A stretch of 33,326 nucleotides of DNA, from NCBI GenBank assembly GCA_021604565.1, contig BQJF01000048.1, forward strand, positions 1 to 33,326, written 5' to 3'. Under the pieces are notes generated by a model. That model ran no database searches and was not told where the DNA came from. It saw only the letters and a program-made list of their open reading frames with translations. Both the position numbers and the translations under genes were made by a program. Numbering within the stretch: position 1 is the stretch's first letter; each line of letters begins with the position of its first letter. Shown piece by piece: positions 15,116 to 22,186 of the stretch. The DNA is from Minwuia thermotolerans. Its GTDB lineage: Bacteria; Pseudomonadota; Alphaproteobacteria; Minwuiales; Minwuiaceae.

Positions 15116-16356
15116 TGGTCTTTCCCCTTCTCGGTATCCGCCGCCGCGCTGGCGTAGAGCGATGTCTGCTCATGTGACTGCAGGCGCGGCAGATCACTCT
15201 TGATCTTGTCCTTCAGCGCCGCCAGCCGTTCGCGTGCGGCGGGATATTCCTGCGCCAGGCCGGTCCGCATCACCTCCGCCAGCGTCTTCGCCCACTGTCG
15301 GACAAGTGCCCGCGCCTCCTCCGCCTCCGGATCGAAGCGCCGGTAGATGTGGCCGATCTCCATCGCCACCATGTCGCCGATCCGGTCCGCCTTCAGGCCA
15401 TCCTCGTCCAGCAGTTGCTGGTTCACCAGGTCCAGAAACCCGTCCAGCCGTCGGAGATCACCGGTCAGCGTCTCCGGATCGAACCGTCGGGTCACGGTGC
15501 CAAGTTGCTCTGCATCGCGTACCACCGCTGCCAGAATCCCGTCGGGCAGGTCCAGATCATCGTGGGCGCGCACCGCGTCCCGGACAGTTGCCGCGGACCC
15601 GTCGTGCAGGTAGGGGGCGCTTTCGGCCAGACCGAACAGTGGCGGGGCCTGCACCAGACGTCCGGTCCCGATGTCGTGGATACCTGCGCCGGGCAAGGCC
15701 GTGCTGTCACCGTGACAGGACATGCAGTGTGCGCGATAGGCATCGCCGGTCGGACGGGAACGGTTACGGTCTGTGAAGCCGAACTCCATTTGCCAGGCCA
15801 CCAGCGCATCCATCAGCCAGTTCTCCAGCGGTGGCCCGCCAAACTCCCGCGTGATGACATTGTGGCTGAAGGCGCGCAGGGTCGGGAACCGCCCGTCATG
15901 CCCATAGGGCGCGGTCCAGCGCACACCGCGCAGGCTGGGGATGTTGACCGGATTGTCGATCCCGTCGTCCTCGCGAAAGTGAAACGCCCGGTGGGTGAGA
16001 TCGATGTTGCCCGGCCGATCCGATGCGCCGGGGATCATGAAGGCCGTATTGGCGGCGCCATTGGTGTGGCAGGCATCGCAAGACAGGCCGCGCCGGGCGG
16101 CGTCGCGCCCCAGTGTCAGCGGGCTGCGAAACACCAGCTCTCCCAGACGCGCCAGATGGCCGGGCCTGCCACCCTGTTGCTCCGAAATGACCGCGCGCGC
16201 CGGATATTCCGACAGCGTGGCCTCGATCCGCGATCCGGGGGGCAGCCATTTCAGCGGGTCTTCCTGCGCCCCGGCCATGAAGGCCGTGACAATGACGGAA
16301 AGGCCAGCGATCAGGGCGGGCAACAGAAACAGAGGCCGTGGCAAGGGCCGGGACAT
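15112..16356 (-). CDS. Di-heme c-type cytochrome, CcpA/MauG superfamily
   Basis: A 414-residue periplasmic protein with an N-terminal signal segment (about 9-30) and two heme c sites, C93-D-A-C96-H97 and C211-M-S-C214-H215. Between them lies N-I-P-S-L-R-G-V-R-W-T-A-P-Y-G-H-D-G-R, the conserved stretch of di-heme cytochrome c peroxidases and MauG-like proteins, repeated in degenerate form as A-P-P-L-F-G-L-A-E-S-A-P-Y-L-H-D-G-S after the second heme. The C-terminus (about 340-414) is a helical extension. It could be a peroxidase, a maturation enzyme or an electron carrier; the sequence does not decide. It is 3 nt downstream of the XoxJ-like gene, with AGGAT as ribosome binding site. Confidence 0.88.
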   Translation of the reverse strand: MSRPLPRPLFLLPALIAGLSVIVTAFMAGAQEDPLKWLPPGSRIEATLSEYPARAVISEQQGGRPGHLARLGELVFRSPLTLGRDAARRGLSCDACHTNGAANTAFMIPGASDRPGNIDLTHRAFHFREDDGIDNPVNIPSLRGVRWTAPYGHDGRFPTLRAFSHNVITREFGGPPLENWLMDALVAWQMEFGFTDRNRSRPTGDAYRAHCMSCHGDSTALPGAGIHDIGTGRLVQAPPLFGLAESAPYLHDGSAATVRDAVRAHDDLDLPDGILAAVVRDAEQLGTVTRRFDPETLTGDLRRLDGFLDLVNQQLLDEDGLKADRIGDMVAMEIGHIYRRFDPEAEEARALVRQWAKTLAEVMRTGLAQEYPAARERLAALKDKIKSDLPRLQSHEQTSLYASAAADTEKGKDQ

Positions 16357-16359
16357 GGA

Positions 16360-17301
16360 TTATCCTGCGTTGAGCATTCCGGGAGTCAGACGCTCCAGCA
16401 CCCAGGGCGCCGCCGGGGGGATGCGCGTCATCTGCCAGCGTTCCGCCAGCGCATCCAGCGTACCATCCGCCTGCATCGCGTCCAGAATCACGTTCACCTG
16501 TTCGCGCAGGGCCCCATGGCGTTCCAGCACGGCCAGCCCCATGTTGACGCCGAAGGGATGCACGTAACCGCTCCAGCGCAATGGCGCGTCCGGGTTGCGT
16601 CGCCGGAAGTTGTCGAACTTGTGCAGTTCGATCAGCACGGCATCGAACTCGCCGGCCGCCGTGCGCGGCAGCAGGTCCTTGGTCTCCGAGACATTCGAGA
16701 TGTCGTCGACCAGCACACCACCCGCGTTCCGGAACAGCAGCACGCTGGCCATCGTGCCGACTTCCGCCCCCAGCCGCAGGCCCTTCAGGTCGGCCAGGCG
16801 ATCGATGGGGCGTCCCTCTGCCGCCGCACCGACGACGACGCCGTAGCTCGCGCGGTAGTAGGGTTGGGTCGCGCTGAGCACGCCCAGTTTCACCAGCCGA
16901 CCGCGTTCGGAGCGTTTCATGCCTTCATATTCCGGCACCGCACCCTTGTCGGTTTCCGGCTTGCCGAGGGTGGAGCCCAGCAGCGGGTAGCCCGCGATCA
17001 TGTCGCAGAGCCCGTCGCTGAGCAGGGCATTGGCCTCCCACACCGGCACCGCTTCCTCGTCGTTCTCCGACTCGAACCACTGAACCTTAAGGGGGCGGCC
17101 CATGCGTTTCGCGATCTCCTCCGCCACACCATGGTCGAAGCCGCCCTTGCGGGGGCCGAAGCTGAACGACAGCGGGGGCGAGTCCTCCTCCAGGCAGATC
17201 TTCAGGGGCGCAGGCTGGGCCTGTACGCCAGGGGCCAGCAGCAGCACGGTCGCGGCAGCAGTGGCAAGTCCGGCAAAAAGGTCACGAAACGGCAGGCGCA
17301 T
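16360..17301 (-). CDS. Quinoprotein dehydrogenase-associated binding protein (XoxJ/MxaJ-like)
   Basis: A periplasmic binding protein of the amino-acid type (SBP family 3) of about 313 residues, with a signal peptide ending near A-P-G-V-Q-A-Q. The mature protein opens with L-K-I-C-L-E-E-D-S-P-P-L-S-F-S, typical of the quinoprotein-associated group, which has a conserved cysteine after the first strand. In methylotrophs XoxJ/MxaJ is encoded with the dehydrogenase and cytochrome and is thought to help activate the dehydrogenase rather than transport a solute. The gene order here is the same. The start is ATG 17301, which shares a base with the cytochrome stop; an in-frame GTG at 17304 is the alternative. 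The C-terminus is longer than usual. Confidence 0.85.
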   Translation of the reverse strand: MRLPFRDLFAGLATAAATVLLLAPGVQAQPAPLKICLEEDSPPLSFSFGPRKGGFDHGVAEEIAKRMGRPLKVQWFESENDEEAVPVWEANALLSDGLCDMIAGYPLLGSTLGKPETDKGAVPEYEGMKRSERGRLVKLGVLSATQPYYRASYGVVVGAAAEGRPIDRLADLKGLRLGAEVGTMASVLLFRNAGGVLVDDISNVSETKDLLPRTAAGEFDAVLIELHKFDNFRRRNPDAPLRWSGYVHPFGVNMGLAVLERHGALREQVNVILDAMQADGTLDALAERWQMTRIPPAAPWVLERLTPGMLNAG

Positions 17302-17633
17302 CACATCTTGCCCCTGGTCTTGGTGTAGGCCCAGAGGTGATTGATCTCTTCCGCCGTCAGGATGTCACCCCAGGCTGGCATCTCGTTGCGCCCCTTCTTG
17401 CCATCCTTCACCGCCTTGATGAAGCGCGCCCGGGCACCGAGCGGGAACTTGCGCAGGTCAAAGGCGCGGGCCCCGGAATTGACCATGTTGGGTCCGTGGC
17501 AGATGACGCAATAGGTATTGTAGAGTTCCTTGCCGGTCTCCGCCGAGCTGGCGGCCTGTGCCGACAGCGAGAAGGTCAAGGTCGCGAGCATCGTTGCGCC
17601 GATGCCGGATAGTCTGATCCATCGAGCACGCAT
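17301..17633 (-). CDS. Small c-type cytochrome of the quinoprotein operon (XoxG-like position)
   Basis: A 110-residue class I cytochrome c: signal peptide to about residue 28 (L-S-A-Q-A-A), heme site C42-V-I-C45-H46 and the likely distal methionine M85 in N-E-M-P-A-W-G-D. The C-terminal helix E-E-I-N-H-L-W-A-Y-T packs on the heme in this fold. As the gene directly after the dehydrogenase it is the probable electron acceptor. ATG 17633 is supported by GGAG 10 nt upstream; a TTG at 17666 is possible but less likely. The stop overlaps the XoxJ-like start. Confidence 0.9.
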   Translation of the reverse strand: MRARWIRLSGIGATMLATLTFSLSAQAASSAETGKELYNTYCVICHGPNMVNSGARAFDLRKFPLGARARFIKAVKDGKKGRNEMPAWGDILTAEEINHLWAYTKTRGKM

Positions 17634-17678
17634 TGTCCGATTTCTCCAGTAGGTTCGTTCTTGCAAGCCAGAGAAGCG

Positions 17679-17711
17679 GAGGGGGCCGCCCGGTGTGCAG
17701 GCGACCCCCTC
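17679..17711. promoter_or_regulatory. Strong intercistronic stem-loop after the quinoprotein dehydrogenase gene
   Basis: GAGGGGG and CCCCCTC, then CGCC and GGCG, make a 12-bp stem with one G-U pair and a 9-nt loop, between the dehydrogenase stop (17731) and the cytochrome start (17633). No T-run follows on the minus strand. A likely role is to stabilise the 3' end of the dehydrogenase part of the mRNA or to lower expression of the downstream genes. Confidence 0.55.
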
Positions 17712-17730
17712 GGACGTCCACAGGGGACGC

Positions 17731-19434
17731 TTACTTCAGCAACGCGAAGGTCCAGAAGGATCCACCCGGCTGCACCTTGGTCAGTTCTTCCACCACTTCG
17801 GGGGCATTCACGCCACCCAGCAGCGGGAAGTAGTTCCGGTAGGCACCGCCGATTCCGGAAGCGATCGTGACGTACTGCACGCCATCGATCGTGTAGGTCA
17901 CCGGCTGACCGATGATCCCGGAGCCGGTCTGGAACTGCCACAGCTTGTCGCCATTGTCGGCGTCGAAGGCCATGAACTCGCCTGTCTGTGCACCGGTGAA
18001 GACCAGGCCACCGCCGGTCGTCATGGTGCCACCCCAGTTGGCGACGTCGAAGCCGACTTCCCATTTCGACTCACCGGTCAGCGGGTCCATGGCCCGCAGG
18101 TAGGAGTGCTTCTCGCCTTCCTTGACGTAGAACAGTGCCTTGGAGAGGTCGATGCCGACGTAGAACGTACCCTTCACCAGCTTCGGCTCGACGGGCTTGT
18201 AGCCCATGCCGATTTCCAGCGTGTTTGAGTACACCAGACCTGTCTTCGGGCTGTAGGACGCCGGGAACCAGTTCTTGCCACCGAAGGCACCTGGCCAGAC
18301 GACGATTTCCTCGCCCGAGCGCATCTTCTTGGTGATCTCCGAGTCGATCGGACGGCCCGTTGCCATGTCGATCCCGTCGGCCCAGTTCAGATGCCTGACG
18401 TACTGGTTGGCACGCAGCAGCTCGCCGGTGGCGCGATCCAGCACATACAGGTAGCCGTTGCGGGCGACATGGATCATGACCTTCCGGTTCGTGCCGTCGA
18501 TCATCATGTCGGTGAGGATGTTCTCACCCACCTCGTCATAGTCGTACGGATCGTTCGGCGAGTACTGGTAGTGCCAGACGATCTCACCGGTTTCCGGGCG
18601 CATGGCCAGGGTGGAGGTGATGTAGAGGTTGTCGCCCTTGCGGAACTCGGCGTTCCAGGGACCGCCATTGCCCGTGCCCCAGTAGACCAGGTTCAGTTCC
18701 GGATCGTAGGAGCCGGTGATCCAGGTCGGTGCGCCACCATGCTTCCAGGTGTCGCCCGGCCAGGTCTCGTTACCCTCCTCGCCCGGCCCGGGAATCACGT
18801 ACTTGCGCCACAGGTGGCGACCTGTTGCCGGATCCCAGCCGTCGATGAAGCCACGGGTGCCATATTCACCACCGGACACGCCGGTGATCACCGCCGCCGG
18901 GGTCACCAGCGGCGCCAGGGTCATGGAATAGCCGTCATCGATGGAGGCGGCAGCGGAGCGCCACATCTCCTCACCGGTTTCCATGCTGATCGCGATGACA
19001 TTGCCGTCCAGCGTGACGCGGAACAGGCGACCATCCAGCACGGCGGCACCACGATTGACGATGCCGCAGCAGACGATGCGCGGTGTCTCCGGCGGATACT
19101 CGATCTTGTTGACCCAGATGTTCTTGCCGGTCTTCACGTCGATGGCGTGAGTCGCGTCATGGGTCGTGACGTACATGACGCCATTGTGGACGATCGGCTG
19201 TGCCTCCTGCCCACGGTTGTCGCCCAGACTGTAGTTCCAGACCGGAACCAGGCGTCCGACGTTCTTCGCGTTGATCTGCTCCAGCGGGCTGTAACGGGTC
19301 TGGCCCCAGCCCATGCCAAGCGTCAGCACATCGTCAGTCGTCGCTGCATCGTTCTTGAGATCGTCAATGGTCTGCGCCCCGGCGATTACCGGCATGCCAG
19401 CAATAACCGCCGCACAGAGTACGCGTTTCAACAT
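17731..19434 (-). CDS. PQQ-dependent alcohol dehydrogenase, predicted lanthanide type
   Basis: A 567-residue periplasmic quinoprotein with a signal peptide to about 20 and an eight-bladed propeller built on repeats such as D-V-K-T-G-K-N-I-W. Active-site features: adjacent cysteines C122-C123 (vicinal disulfide), metal ligands E190 (G-G-E-Y-G-T-R-G) and N256 (W-G-T-G-N-G), catalytic D298 and, two residues on, D300 in P-Y-D-Y-D-E. The extra aspartate is the known marker of lanthanide-dependent enzymes (XoxF, ExaF, PedH); calcium enzymes have another residue there. No C-terminal heme domain, so electrons must go to a separate cytochrome, encoded next. The active-site neighbourhood resembles the ethanol/ExaF-like group more than XoxF proper, so the substrate may be a multi-carbon alcohol. 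GGGAGGAG precedes ATG 19434. Confidence 0.92.
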   Translation of the reverse strand: MLKRVLCAAVIAGMPVIAGAQTIDDLKNDAATTDDVLTLGMGWGQTRYSPLEQINAKNVGRLVPVWNYSLGDNRGQEAQPIVHNGVMYVTTHDATHAIDVKTGKNIWVNKIEYPPETPRIVCCGIVNRGAAVLDGRLFRVTLDGNVIAISMETGEEMWRSAAASIDDGYSMTLAPLVTPAAVITGVSGGEYGTRGFIDGWDPATGRHLWRKYVIPGPGEEGNETWPGDTWKHGGAPTWITGSYDPELNLVYWGTGNGGPWNAEFRKGDNLYITSTLAMRPETGEIVWHYQYSPNDPYDYDEVGENILTDMMIDGTNRKVMIHVARNGYLYVLDRATGELLRANQYVRHLNWADGIDMATGRPIDSEITKKMRSGEEIVVWPGAFGGKNWFPASYSPKTGLVYSNTLEIGMGYKPVEPKLVKGTFYVGIDLSKALFYVKEGEKHSYLRAMDPLTGESKWEVGFDVANWGGTMTTGGGLVFTGAQTGEFMAFDADNGDKLWQFQTGSGIIGQPVTYTIDGVQYVTIASGIGGAYRNYFPLLGGVNAPEVVEELTKVQPGGSFWTFALLK

Positions 19435-19464
19435 GGTCTTCTCCTCCCAGGCGGCGAGTTTTTT

Positions 19465-19539
19465 TGCATTGCGTGCCGCTCTTTGAATGCGTCAAGTGTC
19501 CAACAGCGATGAAACATTTGCAACAATGTCGGCAATGCA
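19465..19539. promoter_or_regulatory. Divergent promoter region with inverted repeats
   Basis: The 121-nt gap between the dehydrogenase and the DUF1194 gene holds TGCATTGC (19465-19472) and its reverse complement GCAATGCA (19532-19539), plus ACATT-N6-AATGT (19514-19529). They are candidate operator sites for regulation of the dehydrogenase operon. I see no strong -35/-10 pair, which would fit an activator-dependent promoter. Confidence 0.4.
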
Positions 19540-19555
19540 GGGGGAGGATTGGTGC

Positions 19556-20311
19556 GTGACACGGCTTTCACTGATGATTTTCTGTCTTCTTGCGTTGCCT
19601 GTTGCCGGACCTGCCGCCGCGCAGCAAGGTCAGCCGGTTGACCTGGAACTGCTGCTGGCACTCGACGTTTCGCACAGCGTGACGGTGGAGGAACATGCAT
19701 CGCAGATCACCGGGCTGGCAGCCGCCTTCCGCAATGCGCGCCTGATCTCCGCCATCCGCAACCTGCCGACCGGGCGGGCTGCCGTGGCCGTCATGTTCTG
19801 GGCCGGGCCGGAGAACCAGATCATGGCCGTGCCCTGGACCCTGATCACGGATGAAGCCAGCGCCCACGCCTTTGCCAGCCGCGTCGCGGCAGAGACGGAG
19901 CCGCCCTGGGAGGGACTGAGTTTCACCGCCATCGGCACGGCACTGCTGCGGGGCGCTGACGAGATCGACAGCAACCGTTTCGAGGGGCGCAGGCGCATCA
20001 TCGACCTGTCCGGCGATGACCCCTCCAATCAGGGCGTGAAGGCTGCGGAGGCAAGGGATCTGGTAGTGCTGCGCGGCATCGTGATCAACGGTCTGCCGAT
20101 CCTGCAGGACCGGAAGGAGCATGAAGACCGCGAGGAACTGGTGCGTTACTTCGAGACCGATGTGGCAGGTGGCAACGGTGCCTTCGTCCTGCCCACCCTC
20201 GATTTCAATGACTTCCCACGGGCGATGCTGGCGAAACTGATCACGGAAGTTTCCGGCCGGACCCCGACCGCGCCGACCCGCCGACAGCTTGCCGACATGA
20301 CTGCTGACTGA
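19556..20311 (+). CDS. DUF1194 (von Willebrand factor A-like) periplasmic protein
   Basis: A 251-residue protein from GTG 19556, chosen for the AGGGGGAGG 8 nt upstream. A signal peptide ends near G-P-A-A-A-Q-Q. The mature protein has a metal-ion-dependent adhesion site, D37-V-S39-H-S41 after L-E-L-L-L-A-L, then F-T-A-I-G-T-A-L and I-I-D-L-S-G-D-D, corresponding to the other MIDAS loops of von Willebrand A domains. The match to DUF1194 is good; function unknown. It is divergent from the quinoprotein dehydrogenase. Von Willebrand-type proteins (MxaC, MxaL) take part in methanol dehydrogenase maturation, so a link is possible but not shown. Confidence 0.85.
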   Translation: MTRLSLMIFCLLALPVAGPAAAQQGQPVDLELLLALDVSHSVTVEEHASQITGLAAAFRNARLISAIRNLPTGRAAVAVMFWAGPENQIMAVPWTLITDEASAHAFASRVAAETEPPWEGLSFTAIGTALLRGADEIDSNRFEGRRRIIDLSGDDPSNQGVKAAEARDLVVLRGIVINGLPILQDRKEHEDREELVRYFETDVAGGNGAFVLPTLDFNDFPRAMLAKLITEVSGRTPTAPTRRQLADMTAD

Positions 20312-20331
20312 CGGGTCGCTGGCCCTGTCAG
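20308..20331. terminator. Hairpin containing both stop codons of DUF1194 and DUF1272 genes
   Basis: CTGAC-GGG (20308-20315) pairs with CCC-T-GTCAG (20323-20331) as an 8-bp stem with one bulged T and a 7-nt loop. The forward stop TGA (20309-20311) and the reverse stop (20328-20330) sit opposite each other in the stem. Bidirectional hairpin end without T-run. Confidence 0.5.
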
Positions 20332-20642
20332 CGGTGATCTGGCGGCAGGTGACGGATGCGCTCCACATGGGCGGCGATGTCTGCCTGATCGAACGGAACG
20401 TGCCTGCGCCGGGTGCTGCCGGGATTGTTGTCCAGGCCGAGCTTCAGGTCCGGTCGCCACGCCTGCTGTGGCCTGATCGGGCGCGGCACGAAACCCCCGC
20501 CACAGGTGGGGCAGACGTTGTGCAGCACCGTCTCCACACAGTTCGCGCAATAGGTGCATTCATAGGAGCAGATGCGGGCGTCAGGTGACTGTGGCGGCAG
20601 ATCCCGGTCACAGAGTCCGCAATTGGGTCGCAGTTCCAGCAT
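20328..20642 (-). CDS. DUF1272 zinc-ribbon-like protein
   Basis: A 104-residue protein. The first 50 residues carry eight cysteines in C-x-x-C pairs (C8, C11, C25, C29, C32, C35, C44, C47), e.g. P-N-C-G-L-C-D-R-D-L-P-P and C-P-T-C-G-G-G, typical of DUF1272 and suited to bind two zinc ions. The C-terminal half is basic and proline-rich, then charged. Function unknown. I chose ATG 20642, which has a strong AAGGAGG ribosome binding site; the frame is open further upstream but would overlap the neighbouring regulator's upstream region. Confidence 0.85.
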   Translation of the reverse strand: MLELRPNCGLCDRDLPPQSPDARICSYECTYCANCVETVLHNVCPTCGGGFVPRPIRPQQAWRPDLKLGLDNNPGSTRRRHVPFDQADIAAHVERIRHLPPDHR

Positions 20643-20710
20643 GGCGTGTCCTCCTTCTGGCCCGACCGTCGGGCGTGCAGGCAATCTTGATCGCACGAAC
20701 GCCATCTGGC

Positions 20711-21760
20711 ATGAATGTCAATATGCCCACTGATTCCGCCAAAGCCGGACGCCATACTGCTGACCCTGCCGCAGTCCGCCATGTCGTGATGGTGCTGTTC
20801 CCCGCCACCAAGCTGCTGGATGTGACCGGCCCGCTGCAGGTGTTCAACGACGCACGGGCGGCTGACGGGGCGGCTGGATATCAGGTTTCACTGGTCTCCG
20901 AACAGGGCGGGCTGATCACGACGGATGCCGGTGTCCGGCTGGAAACCCTGCCGCTCTCCGCGATGGACGGCGCCGTGATCGACATCCTGCTGGTGTCCGG
21001 GGGCAGCAGTGCACTGGTTGCGGCGGAGTCCGCGGGACTGCAGGACTGGCTGACGCAGACATTGCCGCGCGCGTCCCGTTACGGGTCGGTCTGCCTCGGT
21101 GCCTTCATACTTGCGCATGGCGGGCACCTGGACGGGCGACGGGCAGTGACCCACTGGTCGCGGTGCGAGGAACTGGCGGCCCGCTATCCCGGGATTTCGG
21201 TGGAGCCCGATGCGATCTACACCGTGGACGGGGCAGTCTGGACCTCCGCTGGGGTCACCGCCGGTATCGACATGGCACTGGGCATGATCGAACGGGATCT
21301 CGGACGGGTGGAGGCGCTGCGGCTGGCGCGGTCGCTGGTCCTGTACCTGAAGCGTCCTGGCGGCCAGAGCCAGTTCAGCGCCAGTCTGGAACGCCAGACC
21401 GGCAGCGCGACAGGGCGGTTCGACAAGCTGGATGCTTGGATCAGGGCACATGTCACCGCTGACCTGTCCGTCAGCCGACTGGCGGCGCAGGTGGCCATGA
21501 GTGAACGGTCCTTCGCCCGCAGCTATCGCGCAGTCACCGGCATCAGTCCGGCCCGTGCGGTCGAGATGATGCGCGTGGATGCGGCCTGCGACCTGCTGGG
21601 TCGTGTTTGGCAGGACATCGAACGGCCCTCCATCAAGCAGGTCGCGGCTGACGTCGGGTTCGGGACGGAGGAGCGGATGCGCCGGGCCTTCCAGCGCCAG
21701 AAGGGCGTCTCCCCCTCCGCCTGGCAGGCCCATTTCGGTGATGGGCAGTTCCCGGACTGA
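20711..21760 (+). CDS. GlxA family transcriptional regulator (DJ-1/PfpI plus AraC HTH)
   Basis: A 349-residue regulator. Residues about 22-190 form a DJ-1/PfpI glutamine-amidotransferase-like domain, with F-P-A-T-K-L-L-D-V-T-G-P-L-Q-V-F (30-45) and the elbow cysteine C128 in S-V-C-L-G-A-F. Residues about 240-345 are an AraC-type double helix-turn-helix (L-A-A-Q-V-A-M-S-E-R-S-F-A-R, then V-A-A-D-V-G-F with R-A-F-Q-R). Such proteins usually activate catabolic genes in response to small nitrogenous or other metabolites. The start is uncertain: ATG 20711 or 20723, neither with a clear ribosome binding site. Divergent from DUF1272, convergent with the HxlR gene. Confidence 0.87.
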   Translation: MNVNMPTDSAKAGRHTADPAAVRHVVMVLFPATKLLDVTGPLQVFNDARAADGAAGYQVSLVSEQGGLITTDAGVRLETLPLSAMDGAVIDILLVSGGSSALVAAESAGLQDWLTQTLPRASRYGSVCLGAFILAHGGHLDGRRAVTHWSRCEELAARYPGISVEPDAIYTVDGAVWTSAGVTAGIDMALGMIERDLGRVEALRLARSLVLYLKRPGGQSQFSASLERQTGSATGRFDKLDAWIRAHVTADLSVSRLAAQVAMSERSFARSYRAVTGISPARAVEMMRVDAACDLLGRVWQDIERPSIKQVAADVGFGTEERMRRAFQRQKGVSPSAWQAHFGDGQFPD

Positions 21761-21776
21761 ACCCCGGTTGGGTCAG
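21757..21776. terminator. Inverted repeat across convergent stop codons (glxA-like / hxlR-like)
   Basis: CTGA-A-CCC on the left pairs with GGG-TCAG on the right, with one bulged A and a loop of CGGTT. The stops TGA (21758-21760) and its reverse-strand counterpart (21773-21775) are in the two arms. Weak stem, but the same arrangement as at other convergent junctions in the window. Confidence 0.35.
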
Positions 21777-22108
21777 GACTGCTGCTGGCCCTCCGGATCG
21801 CTGCGGTCAGCCCAGGCATTGGCCCAGCGGTCAAGATCGGCCAGCCGCTTGCCCAGGTCATCGCCATCGGCAGTCCGCAGGTAACCATCTGGTCCCAGGT
21901 CCACCAGCCCGAGCTGGCGCAGCGCCTTCAGCCGTGTGTTCAGAACGGTTGGTGATGCCCCGTCGCAGGCGTCCCGCAGCGCCCGGAACGTCAGTGGCCC
22001 CTGTCGCAGTTCCCACAGGATGCGCAGGCTCCAGCGCTGTCCCAGAATATCGAACAGCACCATGATCGGCCGACCTGTGGTCGATCCCCGCACGGGTCCA
22101 AAGCTCAA
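21773..22108 (-). CDS. HxlR family winged-helix transcriptional regulator
   Basis: A 111-residue regulator with the HxlR pattern: L-F-D-I-L-G-Q-R-W-S-L-R-I-L-W-E-L (18-34), G-P-L-T-F-R-A-L-R-D-A and S-P-T-V-L-N-T-R-L-K-A-L (recognition helix), then the wing G-L-V-D-L-G-P-D-G-Y. No N-terminal cysteine is present, unlike redox sensors such as HypR or YodB, so a thiol switch is unlikely. It is divergent from the carboxymuconolactone-decarboxylase-like gene, and two operator-like palindromes lie between them. It probably represses itself and that gene. Confidence 0.9.
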   Translation of the reverse strand: MSFGPVRGSTTGRPIMVLFDILGQRWSLRILWELRQGPLTFRALRDACDGASPTVLNTRLKALRQLGLVDLGPDGYLRTADGDDLGKRLADLDRWANAWADRSDPEGQQQS

Positions 22109-22123
22109 GACAGCCTCCTTGAC

Positions 22124-22166
22124 GCTACATAATTTGTAGCTAAATTATCTCTACAGATTCTGTAGC
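22124..22166. promoter_or_regulatory. Two tandem operators CTACA-N5-TGTAG for the HxlR regulator
   Basis: Two 15-bp palindromes with identical arms and spacing, CTACA-TAATT-TGTAG (22125-22139) and CTACA-GATTC-TGTAG (22151-22165), have centres 26 bp apart. The first extends to GCTACA/TGTAGC. They fill the 78-nt divergent gap between the HxlR gene and its neighbour, in an AT-rich patch that must hold both promoters. Binding of the HxlR dimer here is inferred from position and symmetry. Confidence 0.75.
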
Positions 22167-22186
22167 AAGCCTGGAGTGCTGACGCC

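Noticed and set aside
15112..16356. Naming the di-heme cytochrome MauG or cytochrome c peroxidase
   Set aside because: The shared superfamily motifs do not distinguish the two, and no mau genes are present.
15349..17328. A 659-codon plus-strand open frame opposite the quinoprotein accessory genes
   Set aside because: It is antisense to three genes with clear domains (two cytochromes and a binding protein); its translation has low-complexity Q/R/H-rich composition and no domain. High-GC DNA often leaves such frames open.
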